DNA of 41,798 nucleotides from Akkermansia sp. GTDB taxonomy: Bacteria; Verrucomicrobiota; Verrucomicrobiia; Verrucomicrobiales; Akkermansiaceae. The translations under genes and the position numbers were made by a program. Below the pieces are notes generated by a model. That model searched no databases. It was not told the DNA's origin and saw only the letters and a list, made by a program, of their open reading frames with translations. This document shows positions 33,097-40,551 of the stretch, piece by piece (position 1 is the stretch's first letter; each line of letters begins with the position of its first letter). The stretch lies in assembly GCF_020860705.1 (NCBI RefSeq), contig NZ_JAJBTT010000047.1:1-41798 (forward strand), written 5' to 3'.

Positions 33097-34201
33097 GGAT
33101 ACGCTGCACCGCTGGAAGGAACGTCCTGCCAGTCCGCTTTCCCGCGTACTGGTTTCTTTTTTCCTTTCCCTGTGCGCCCTGTCCTTCCTGGCCAACTACG
33201 TGCTTTCCACTAAGATGCTTCAGGATGAAATCAGGCAGAGCGGGGGGGACCTCATCATCGCCTATGACGTAAACCCGGATGGGAAACCGCCCCTGGAAAC
33301 CCTTCTTCAGCAACACCTCCCCCGGCTCCACTCCTGCAATGTACTAACATTGAAACAGGCAGCCTCCGCCACACTGGGAAAAGTCAATTACCCGATTGTG
33401 GAATACAGCATTGCCGCGTATGGCCAGTTGAAGGACCTGCCCATCAACCGACACCCCAGACTGCTGCTTTTCGGGCTCAAGCAGGAACGGGAGCAGGAAG
33501 GACCCCGTACCATCCAGATGAACCAGTTCTCCTTTCCCATCCACGCCTGCCATCTGCCGGAACACCACGTTCTGGGAAAGGTCTTTCCTCAGGGGCTCAT
33601 CATCGTTCCGTCGGGAACGTTTTCCTCCCAGGGCGCCCTTGGCAAAAGCGGAACCAACATTTACATCATCCAGGCCACGGAAATGACCTCCGCCTTGATT
33701 TCCGTCATTGAAAACACCCTGAACAACCTGGTACGCCTGGACCAGCGCTTTACCTCCATCCGCAGTACCGCCCCCATCCTCCGCAGGCTGGATATCCTGA
33801 TGGGCAACCAGGCGGAATGCCGCGCCGCCTTTTCCATCGGCATCGCCGTGATTGTGGGCATTCTGCTGACGGCCCTGGCTTCCATGGAATTCCAGCAGAA
33901 TGAATACGTTTACACCTTGATGAAAAGTTTCGGCGTGCGTCCGGTTTTTCTGGTTCTCAACTTCATTATGGAAAACATTTTCCTGGTGGGGGGAGCATTC
34001 ATCGCCGCCGTCTTCTGTTTCATGAAAACGCAGAAAATCGTGCTGGGGGAATTCTTCAAACTTCATAACACCTCCCTCTCCCTCCAGGACATCATGCCGG
34101 ACCTCACTCTTCTGGGCATCTCCCTCTTCATTTGCGTGCTGGTTTCCTCCATTCCCATCATCATTTCCGCCAACCGGCAGATCGGGAAAGTGCTTAAATA
34201 G
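33059..34201 (+). CDS. MacB/FtsX-type permease of the export operon
   Basis: 380 residues. An amphipathic start (LILTLLYLFKDTLHRWKERP) leads to the first membrane span (about 28-48), then a ~210-residue periplasmic domain. Three spans form the C-terminal FtsX module (about 255-275, with ATLM-type coupling segment YVYTLMKSFGVRPVFL, then 300-320 and 350-372). This 4-span layout matches MacB rather than the duplicated permease at 3464-6292. The ATG lies inside the ATPase gene, giving a 38-base overlap, unusually long for such a pair but without a better start downstream before the first span. With the adaptor and a TolC-like protein it would form a tripartite exporter. The substrate is unknown; MacB-type pumps move peptides, lipids or macrolides. 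Confidence 0.8.
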   Translation: MKSLILTLLYLFKDTLHRWKERPASPLSRVLVSFFLSLCALSFLANYVLSTKMLQDEIRQSGGDLIIAYDVNPDGKPPLETLLQQHLPRLHSCNVLTLKQAASATLGKVNYPIVEYSIAAYGQLKDLPINRHPRLLLFGLKQEREQEGPRTIQMNQFSFPIHACHLPEHHVLGKVFPQGLIIVPSGTFSSQGALGKSGTNIYIIQATEMTSALISVIENTLNNLVRLDQRFTSIRSTAPILRRLDILMGNQAECRAAFSIGIAVIVGILLTALASMEFQQNEYVYTLMKSFGVRPVFLVLNFIMENIFLVGGAFIAAVFCFMKTQKIVLGEFFKLHNTSLSLQDIMPDLTLLGISLFICVLVSSIPIIISANRQIGKVLK

Positions 34202-34230
34202 CAAAAAACCATGGACGGGGAGGTTTTCTG

Positions 34231-34258
34231 TTGACGCACGCAGGGAGTCTGCTAACAT
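34231..34258 (+). promoter_or_regulatory. Putative promoter of the lipoprotein gene at 34278
   Basis: TTGACG (34231-34236), 16-base spacer, TAACAT (34253-34258), 19 bases before the ATG at 34278. The -10 box covers an earlier in-frame ATG at 34257, which argues for the later start. Confidence 0.48.
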
Positions 34259-34277
34259 GCGCCATAATCATTCTTCT

Positions 34278-34871
34278 ATGGAACCCAAATCTTTTCCCAT
34301 TTTCCGTACATCCTTTTATTCCCTGCTTATCGGCGCCGGGCTTGCTTCTTGCGGAGGCAGCGGCAATAGTGGGGAGACAGGAGAATCCCTCGTCGGCAAA
34401 GTCTACAACATCGTCATTCAAACGGGCAATCTGCCTGAAGCAGCTCAAACGGCTCTTGCGGAAACCGGCATCGGCGGTTTTGTGATGACTCCCTCTTCCG
34501 TAATGACGGGTACGCTGACAAGCTCTACGGGCAATATCAGCAACGGCGGTTATATATCCTATTATTACCAGAAAACGGGCACGGATACAGCATCTTTGAA
34601 ACTCTACTACACGGTAAAAAAACGTACGAACCTTCTTGGCGTTGGAGGTCTTGTCCAAAACTCCTATAACATGCATCTGACCTGGAACGAGCTGAAATAC
34701 GGAAACAACGGAACGCATGCGGAAGGAGACTGCATCATCAACATTCCCCAGGCTGCCGTAGAATTTCCGCACGCCGTTCCTCCGCAGGCAAATCCCTTTG
34801 CCAACAACGCAGCTGTATCCCCCTCCACAATCACGATCAGTGACGCCAACTCTGTTGCTCCCACAAATTAG
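34278..34871 (+). CDS. CGGSG lipoprotein of unknown function
   Basis: 197 residues from the ATG at 34278, chosen because a -10 box overlaps the other in-frame ATG at 34257. The signal peptide ends GAGLASC, a canonical lipobox, followed by GGSGNSGETG. The mature protein is rich in Ser, Thr, Asn and Gly with alternating hydrophobics (GYISYYYQKTGTDTASLKLYYTV, SYNMHLTWNELKYGNNG). The LKLYYTV...LTWNELK stretch echoes LTLIWKE in the lipoprotein at 35098, so the two may be diverged paralogues. No catalytic motif is seen. It lies 76 bases after the ABC permease, has its own promoter and a strong terminator, and is therefore a separate unit physically attached to the export locus. Confidence 0.66.
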   Translation: MEPKSFPIFRTSFYSLLIGAGLASCGGSGNSGETGESLVGKVYNIVIQTGNLPEAAQTALAETGIGGFVMTPSSVMTGTLTSSTGNISNGGYISYYYQKTGTDTASLKLYYTVKKRTNLLGVGGLVQNSYNMHLTWNELKYGNNGTHAEGDCIINIPQAAVEFPHAVPPQANPFANNAAVSPSTITISDANSVAPTN

Positions 34872-34898
34872 AAAAAAAGATTTTCCTTTCAGATATAA

Positions 34899-34935
34899 GG
34901 AGCTGTTCCAGATACATCTGGGGCAGCTCCTTTTT
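34899..34935 (+). terminator. Intrinsic terminator after the 34278 lipoprotein gene
   Basis: GGAGCTG (34899-34905) pairs with CAGCTCC (34924-34930), with an inner CCAGAT/TCTGG stem (34908-34913 with 34917-34921), followed by five T residues. It lies 27 bases after the stop. Confidence 0.85.
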
Positions 34936-35021
34936 CAATCAGGCAAAATATTGCCCCGCTTCCCCCAATCCTCTCTGGCGAAAACTTCCCTGCACCATAA
35001 CTCTCCCTGAATCCGGCAACA

Positions 35022-35054
35022 TAAAAAACGGGAACATTCCACGAATGTTCCCGT
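35022..35054 (-). terminator. Intrinsic terminator of the 35098 lipoprotein gene
   Basis: ACGGGAACATTC (35028-35039) pairs perfectly with GAATGTTCCCGT (35043-35054) around a CAC loop. On the minus strand it is followed by T residues (35027-35024). It lies 43 bases past the stop. Confidence 0.85.
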
Positions 35055-35097
35055 CATCTTACAGCCTGAGTTACAGACTAAGCGTTCTCTTTTTTAC

Positions 35098-35616
35098 TCA
35101 GTTGGCATAAGTAACAGTACCGGCAGCCCCGCTCACGGGACCCATCGCCTCTGTATCCCAGTCAAACATGGAGCCGTTCCACGGACCTACGGTTCCCGTA
35201 CCCTGATGGGCGGACGGCAACTTGATTTCAGTCATCGTGAGGTTGTTCTTGAAACTGTAAATGGGATTGGGAATTATTTCCTTCCAAATCAGAGTAAGAC
35301 TCTTGATGGTTTTGGCATCGGCATTATACCCGTAAACCTGATACTGACTGGTCAGGTTCGGGGCAGTATCGTTATTCCCGGAACCGGAGTCTTCCCGCCA
35401 TCCATTATCATAAATAACGCAGAAAAAATTGTTGGAAAATTCGTTCACCTTGAAAACCAGGTCTCGGGTGCCCGTCAGAGCAAAAGCAATATCAAGATCG
35501 GAAGGCAGCGTCACCATGGTCTCGGAATCGCCCGCTCCTCCACAGCCAGACAACGCCAGCGAGAGAGCAGCGCCAAGGACAGAAACACTAGAAACGAGAA
35601 GATGTTTGGTATCCAT
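35098..35616 (-). CDS. CGGAG lipoprotein of unknown function
   Basis: 172 residues from the ATG at 35616, chosen because it follows a good promoter and begins a lipoprotein signal (HLLVSSVSVLGAALSLALSGC, canonical LSGC). The frame is open upstream but the extension is not signal-like. After the GGAGDSET tether the domain shows ALTGTRDLVFKVNEFSNNFFCVIYDNG, SQYQVYGYNADAKTIKSLTLIWKE and NLTMTEIKLPSAHQG, a beta-rich pattern with a lone Cys. It resembles the 34278 and 30761 lipoproteins in length, tether and composition; sequence identity is low by eye. It is convergent with the 34278 gene and has its own promoter and terminator. Confidence 0.66.
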   Translation of the reverse strand: MDTKHLLVSSVSVLGAALSLALSGCGGAGDSETMVTLPSDLDIAFALTGTRDLVFKVNEFSNNFFCVIYDNGWREDSGSGNNDTAPNLTSQYQVYGYNADAKTIKSLTLIWKEIIPNPIYSFKNNLTMTEIKLPSAHQGTGTVGPWNGSMFDWDTEAMGPVSGAAGTVTYAN

Positions 35617-35635
35617 AAAAAGAAGTATTGGGCAG

Positions 35636-35663
35636 ATTCTAACAGTACTGTATCTACCGTCAA
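35636..35663 (-). promoter_or_regulatory. Promoter of the 35098 lipoprotein gene
   Basis: Minus strand TTGACG (35663-35658), 16-base spacer, TAGAAT (35641-35636), 20 bases before the ATG. The spacer contains the perfect palindrome ACAGTACTGT (35642-35651), a possible operator. Confidence 0.55.
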
Positions 35664-35742
35664 CAAAAATCCTCCCAAAAGATACCTCCTCCTCTAACTC
35701 CATAAGCCGCAGAACGGCGTTCCACCCCGGCAGACGCGTTTT

Positions 35743-38700
35743 TTACCTGACTTTTTCCAAACGCCGCTTGAGCACACGGCCCGTGATGAAGAGGGGAACC
35801 GCTCCCATCAGGAACAGCAGCAGGGAATCCTTCCAGGGAGTGGGCACCGTGCCTTCGTCCGCGCTGTAGCCGGGATCGTCCGGAGCCTTGCCGCTGTTGC
35901 CCCACGGCAGGGGCTGTCTGCGCGCCAGGAAAATTTCCGGACGGTCCAGCGTATCCCGGCTGACGCGCTGGATTTCCGCGGATTCATCCAGCATCACGAT
36001 GCGGTCATTGACATAAAAGGATTTAACGGAGGGCTTGCCCTTCCCCTGCCGTTCCAATTCAGCGATCACCTGCCTGTAATTTTTCTCATAGCCGTTGACC
36101 GCCGCCCTCCGGACCTGGCGCACGGCAGCCTTGGCCTGCTCCGGATCATCCGCCCCAATGGCGGCAATATGGAGCAGCGCCATCTTGAGCAGCTTGAATT
36201 CTTCAAATTCCCGGTTGTCCAGGTGGGGACGCGCCTTGAGATCATCCACTTTCTCCTGAATGATTTCACGCTCCCTTTCCCAGACGTTCTTGGAAGCCTG
36301 GTCCACCACCATCGTTTCAAAGGAGTAGCGCAAGGGGCAGAATTCCGCCACCAGAGGCACGCGGCCAGGTTTAAGGCGTCCATGCTCATCCGTACGGTGG
36401 GCGGACCATGGGATAAACTGGTTCATTTCATCAAAATGGACGATGGCTCCGGCCATCAGAATCTGGGGAATCAGCAGCAGGGGCACCATATTGAGCGCCG
36501 CCCGCTCCGTTTTCGCGAAGACGGAAACCAGCAGGGACAGGCTTACGCCGATGAAGGCCGTCAGGGTCATGGTTCCCAGATAGATCAGGAACATTTCATG
36601 GATTTCCAGAATGGCGTTCCCCACCCACAGGAACAGGGCGGACTGAACGGCGGAAAGACCGGTAAGCACCAGCGCCTTGGCAAGAACGTAACCGGTCACA
36701 AATACCTTGGCGTTGCTCTCCCGCTTGAGCAGGGCGCGGTCCTTGAGCACTTCACTGGCCGCCCCGGTCAGGCCGAAGAACATGGCCACGATGGTCGCCA
36801 GGAACAGGTAGGAAGGAATGTGAAGGGCCGTGGCAAAGGTGTATTCCGGACTGGAAGAGGCGCGCAGGGTCAGGGAAATCAGCAGGGCCAGCACCGGCCC
36901 TTCCAGCAGCATGGTATACAGCCCCATGCGGCTCCGCACGCGCCCCAGGAAAGTACGCACGGCCCAGATGCGGAAGAGCCGCCAGAGCTGCATTACGCTG
37001 CGTTTGGGGGCAGGAGGAAATTCCAGCGTTCCTTCATACAGGGTCCTGGGGCCGCCGCCTTCATGGTGATGCCCCATGACGTTGCGGAACCGGTAGCCTT
37101 CAAAGCGCTCCTGCCACAACCGGGGATGCTGGCGCCTGCGGCGGTCATGCCAGGAAAGGGGGGCTTCCAGCACTTCAAACACGTAATCCGCGCCTCCGGC
37201 CGTCCGCGCCTCCTCGGAAACGTCAATAACCATGTCCACGGCCGCCTTCCGGAAATACCGCATCATGCCCGGCACGTCCCCCCAGTAGGCCATCTGGCCG
37301 CCGTGGTCCAGCACCAACACCTTGTGAAACTGGTTCAGGATGGCCGTGCTGGGCCGGTGCATGGTGGCGATCACCATCTTGTCGCGGCTCATGTTCTGCA
37401 TGGTCTGCATAACCAGCTTGGCGTCCGAGGTGGAAAGGCCGCTGATGGGCTCGTCCAGCAGGAAAACATCCGCTATGCCCGCCAGGTCCAGCCCCAGGTT
37501 CAGGCGCGTGCGCTCCCCGTCGGAAATGGTGCGCGCATTCATCTCTCCCACACGGCGGGAAGCGATGTGCGTAAGCCCCAGGAACTTCAGGATGGCGTTC
37601 ACGCGCCGCGCACGTTCCGACCGGGTCAGGCGCGGACGGCGTATGATGGTGGCCTGGGAGATATGCTCTGAAACGCTCATGGCCGCATCCAGAATATCCT
37701 CCCGCGGAATAAAGGCGATGTAGGGCCGGATGAGGTCCGGGTCACTGTACAGAAGCTGGTTGTTGTAACGGATGCAGCCGCGCGTAGGCGGCAGATGCCC
37801 GGCCAGCATGGACAGCAGCGTGCTTTTTCCTGACCCGCTGGGCCCCAGGATGCACACCATCTCTCCGCGCTTTACGCTCAGGTCAATGTTGTCCAGCACG
37901 CGGCCGGAGCGCATGAATTCCTTGGTCACTCCCTCCACGCTGAGCGTTCTGATGGCGTGGTATTCTTCATCCAGCACCCCGGCGGAAAAACGGCAGCGCA
38001 GCGCGTGGTAGGCGTTCAGGTGGACCACATCCCCGTCGCGCAGGGATATTCTCCCTTTCACGGGCCTGCCGTTGAGCAGCAGGGGCATGGAGGCCTCCAC
38101 CACTTCCAGCCAACCGGAATTGGTGGCGCTGGAAAAAGAAACTTCCAGAACCGCTCCCGGGGCCAGCCCCGGCGTCAGCAGCATGTCCCCCTTGCGCGCC
38201 TTTTCCGGCAGATTGGTTACGCGCAGCTTGCGGGTGCCGGGGTCCAGGCGGAAGCGGCGCCCGATGTCAGACATGGAATTCTGCACCTCTCCCATGGAAA
38301 AGGGCCCCTCCCCGTCCAGCGTGAAGGAGGAATAATAGGCCATGCGTACGTTTTCGCCGGGGTACAGGCGCCGGCCGTCCACGGCGAACTCCACCTCCGG
38401 CCTCAGCACCTCCACCTCACACGCCAGCCCCATGTTCACACGCACCTCGCTGGCCCGTGAACGGACACGGCTGATCTGAAGGGCGCCGTTATCCAGGGAA
38501 ATGTAGCATACCTCCTGCTTTCCGGAGCGCTTGCAGTCCAAGAAAAACGCGAAGTCCTCAAAACTCAGCGGCCCGGACGGCAGCAGTACCACCTGTCCGT
38601 TGGTCAGCGGCATCACGCCGCCGGGAGCCAGATGGCGGCCGCGCACCACAATGGACCGGGAGCCGTCATTGACCACCAGCACCAGGCGGGAACACCGGAC

Positions 38701-39279
38701 CAGGCGGAAGGAAATGCCCTTGTCCTGTTCCGGCAGGGAGACCTCCGCACCGATGCCCGCGGAAAAACTGACGCTGTAAGCCGGTTCCTGGGCTTCCACG
38801 TCCGGCGTCATCAGAAGCTGCCTCAAATGGTTTGCCGTACCCGGCAGTTCCAGGCCATACGTCACCTGGTCAAACAACTCTCCGGTCATGCGGGGATCCC
38901 CCGTATTGATCAGCAGGGAGAGCACTTCCAGGGCAATCGCCATGCGCTCCGTTTCATCCCTGCCGGAAGCGGCGGAAGCCAGCACGTCCGCCATCGTCAG
39001 ATTGGCCCGCATGGAACGCTCAAAACGGTTGGAAAGCCAGCGGTGCTCCACCTCCGGGAAAGTATAACGCAGAATATCCAGCGCGGCATCCGCGTCACGG
39101 GCGCTCAAATGGCGGCGGCCGCTCAGAATCGTGGCAAACAGGTCCACCAGCGTGCCGGCATGCACTTTCATGGAACCGTCGTCCCGGCGCAGCCACGGCA
39201 CGTAGGCGCCCAGCGTCTTGACGAGGTTCAGCCTCCAGTGAATCAGCTTGGAGGGTATGTCGAAAAACCATCGGATCAT
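35743..39279 (-). CDS. ABCG-type transporter with long N-terminal regulatory region
   Basis: 1178 residues from the ATG at 39279; a GTG at 39351 would only add 24 basic residues. Residues about 35-140 are helical and TerB-like (LVDLFATILSGRRHLSARDADAAL). Residues about 165-470 are beta-rich, with repeated segments of the type NGQVVLLPSGPLSFEDF and RDGDVVHLNAYHALRCRF that recall FHA or similar sensor folds. The ATPase has Walker A GPSGSGKST, a divergent signature TISDGERTRL and Walker B VFLLDEPISGLS, the ABCG/White pattern. The C-terminal ABC2 membrane domain has about six spans (ALLISLTLRASSS, FLATIVAMFFGLTGAASE), a large insert near 1010-1110 and a last span before a basic end. Such FHA-ABC proteins are half-transporters that would dimerise. 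Substrate unknown. Confidence 0.8.
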   Translation of the reverse strand: MIRWFFDIPSKLIHWRLNLVKTLGAYVPWLRRDDGSMKVHAGTLVDLFATILSGRRHLSARDADAALDILRYTFPEVEHRWLSNRFERSMRANLTMADVLASAASGRDETERMAIALEVLSLLINTGDPRMTGELFDQVTYGLELPGTANHLRQLLMTPDVEAQEPAYSVSFSAGIGAEVSLPEQDKGISFRLVRCSRLVLVVNDGSRSIVVRGRHLAPGGVMPLTNGQVVLLPSGPLSFEDFAFFLDCKRSGKQEVCYISLDNGALQISRVRSRASEVRVNMGLACEVEVLRPEVEFAVDGRRLYPGENVRMAYYSSFTLDGEGPFSMGEVQNSMSDIGRRFRLDPGTRKLRVTNLPEKARKGDMLLTPGLAPGAVLEVSFSSATNSGWLEVVEASMPLLLNGRPVKGRISLRDGDVVHLNAYHALRCRFSAGVLDEEYHAIRTLSVEGVTKEFMRSGRVLDNIDLSVKRGEMVCILGPSGSGKSTLLSMLAGHLPPTRGCIRYNNQLLYSDPDLIRPYIAFIPREDILDAAMSVSEHISQATIIRRPRLTRSERARRVNAILKFLGLTHIASRRVGEMNARTISDGERTRLNLGLDLAGIADVFLLDEPISGLSTSDAKLVMQTMQNMSRDKMVIATMHRPSTAILNQFHKVLVLDHGGQMAYWGDVPGMMRYFRKAAVDMVIDVSEEARTAGGADYVFEVLEAPLSWHDRRRRQHPRLWQERFEGYRFRNVMGHHHEGGGPRTLYEGTLEFPPAPKRSVMQLWRLFRIWAVRTFLGRVRSRMGLYTMLLEGPVLALLISLTLRASSSPEYTFATALHIPSYLFLATIVAMFFGLTGAASEVLKDRALLKRESNAKVFVTGYVLAKALVLTGLSAVQSALFLWVGNAILEIHEMFLIYLGTMTLTAFIGVSLSLLVSVFAKTERAALNMVPLLLIPQILMAGAIVHFDEMNQFIPWSAHRTDEHGRLKPGRVPLVAEFCPLRYSFETMVVDQASKNVWEREREIIQEKVDDLKARPHLDNREFEEFKLLKMALLHIAAIGADDPEQAKAAVRQVRRAAVNGYEKNYRQVIAELERQGKGKPSVKSFYVNDRIVMLDESAEIQRVSRDTLDRPEIFLARRQPLPWGNSGKAPDDPGYSADEGTVPTPWKDSLLLFLMGAVPLFITGRVLKRRLEKVR

Positions 39280-39360
39280 GCCAGGAAACGCGTTGCCGGA
39301 ACCAGTAGTACAGGGATTCCCCTCCCACCTCAAGCGCAACCGGAATTTCACGGAGAAATG

Positions 39361-39410
39361 ACAATATTTTCTACACCTTTATCTTGCAATAGGTCCCGAG
39401 GAAGTATAGT
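39361..39410. promoter_or_regulatory. Divergent promoters sharing one palindromic -35 hexamer
   Basis: TTGCAA (39384-39389) reads the same on both strands. To the minus side it is 17 bases from TATTGT (39366-39361), a promoter for the ABCG-type gene. To the plus side it is 15 bases from TATAGT (39405-39410), a promoter for the gene at 39472. The two polymerases would compete. Confidence 0.45.
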
Positions 39411-39471
39411 TCTGTCCAATGTTCATGCTTTCCACGAGAAAGCGAGCCAAATACATCAACATTATCACAAC

Positions 39472-39894
39472 ATGGATATCTTAGTTTCTACTCTTTGTGA
39501 CTTCGCCGCCGACTACCAGGGCAAGCTTTGCATCCAGGGCGGTTTTGACTCCCTGGTCGCCCGTCAGTTCCCGGTCGTTCATCCCGTCTGCGCCGTTGCG
39601 CTTCGCATCTGCCTCACCCCTGAAGACGAAGGCACCCACGAACTGGGACTGAGCATCGTTGACGCCGACGGCACGCCGCTGGACAAGGAACGCATGCCCA
39701 TCAAGATCAACTTCCCGGTGCCCGCTTTCCCGGAAGGCGCTTCCTTCTTTACCCGCAACCTGATCATGAACTTCCAGGGCCTGCGCTTTGAAAAGCCGGG
39801 CAACTACTCCATCGACCTGACGGTTGACGGCGAACTGGCTTCCCGCGTGCCTTTCCGCGTGGTGCAGGTGCAGGAAGAAGCTTCCCAGGCTTAA
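39472..39894 (+). CDS. DUF6941-type small protein
   Basis: 140 residues from the ATG at 39472. It starts MDILVSTLCDFAADYQGKL, followed by CIQGGFDSLVARQFPVVHPVCAVALRICLTPED, and ends with a beta-rich part (GNYSIDLTVDGELASRVPFRVVQV). I associate the start LVSTLCDxAADYxGKLCxxGxFDxL with the DUF6941 family of small beta-sandwich-like bacterial proteins; that name is recall, not a search result, and the function is unknown. There is no signal peptide, so it is cytosolic. It is a single-gene unit with a divergent promoter upstream and a strong terminator downstream. No clear Shine-Dalgarno sequence precedes the ATG. Confidence 0.75.
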   Translation: MDILVSTLCDFAADYQGKLCIQGGFDSLVARQFPVVHPVCAVALRICLTPEDEGTHELGLSIVDADGTPLDKERMPIKINFPVPAFPEGASFFTRNLIMNFQGLRFEKPGNYSIDLTVDGELASRVPFRVVQVQEEASQA

Positions 39895-39911
39895 TCCATC
39901 TCCTTTTCATC

Positions 39912-39946
39912 AAACCGCCTGCCGTTCATCCGGCAGGCGGTTTTTT
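39912..39946 (+). terminator. Intrinsic terminator of the 39472 gene
   Basis: AAACCGCCTGCCG (39912-39924) pairs perfectly with CGGCAGGCGGTTT (39931-39943), followed by a T-run (39941-39946). It lies 18 bases after the stop. Confidence 0.93.
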
Positions 39947-40032
39947 ATTAGGGCAAATGGAGAAAACTTCTCTCTGTCCGGAACACGGAAGATAGAACCT
40001 TCCGGTTCCCTGCCACAGGGAACCAGTTGCCC

Positions 40033-40196
40033 CATGAAGCTTCCCTTCTGGGAACGAAAGCCTCCCGGCCTTCGTACTAAAAATACTGCGAAGCGAAGCG
40101 GAGACTAATCTTACTATATGCCGGGTTCATGCAATGATGAGGGGCGGGAGCCCCTCATTCCCAGGAGCACGCTAACGCCCATCCTACGAGGATGAG
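40033..40196. repeat. Structured direct repeat, copy 1
   Basis: Imperfect copy of the element at 40256-40416. Shared core segments include ggccttcgtactaaaaa and gatgaggggc. Predicted hairpins: CTTCG...CGAAG (40070-40074 with 40089-40093), GAGGGGC-GGGA-GCCCCTC (40139-40156) and CATCCT-ACG-AGGATG (40180-40194). Confidence 0.78.
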
Positions 40197-40255
40197 TATT
40201 GCGGGGTGAAAGAAGAAACATCCCGGTACCATGCCGCCATGAAGACCGATTGGCT

Positions 40256-40416
40256 CACGAAGCCTCCACCTGGGAACGGAGGCTTCCCGGCCTTCGTACT
40301 AAAAAACTGCGAAGCAAAGCGGAGGCCGATCTTACTGTATGTTGGTTGCATGTAATGATGAGGGGCCGGAGCCCCTCCTTCCCAGGGGCACGCTGGCGCC
40401 TATCCTCCGGGGATGA
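40256..40416. repeat. Structured direct repeat, copy 2
   Basis: Second copy, same orientation, offset by about 221 bases. Hairpins: GAAGCCTCC...GGAGGCTTC (40259-40267 with 40278-40286), CTTCG...CGAAG (40292-40314), GAGGGGC-CGGA-GCCCCTC (40360-40377) and ATCCT-CCG-GGGAT (40402-40414). Differences from copy 1 fall largely in loops or keep pairing. Confidence 0.78.
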
Positions 40417-40551
40417 AAACAGCACGGCGGACGCAGTTCTCTTTTCCCTTGGGAAAGAAAAGGGTAGCTTCCATTTTTTGCGTTCTCCACCCCCCTTTTT
40501 CATTGCGGTTCCGCACCGGATTGACCATGATACGGGCTGCTCCAAACCACT

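Larger units (their letters stand above)
39947..40551. other. 605-base non-coding, hairpin-rich intergenic region
   Basis: No supported gene lies here. It contains a perfect 9-bp hairpin GGTTCCCTG-CCA-CAGGGAACC (40004-40024) and the two copies of a structured direct repeat listed separately. Short open frames through the repeats give similar peptides (WERKPPGLRTK and WERRLPGLRTKK) but lack plausible starts and lengths. A weak TTGCGG...CATGAT pair near the end might be the promoter of the SDR gene. Confidence 0.6.

Noticed and set aside
34202..34226. Terminator after the ABC permease (AAAACC...GGTTTT)
   Set aside because: The stem is six A/T-rich pairs with a long loop; too weak to call.
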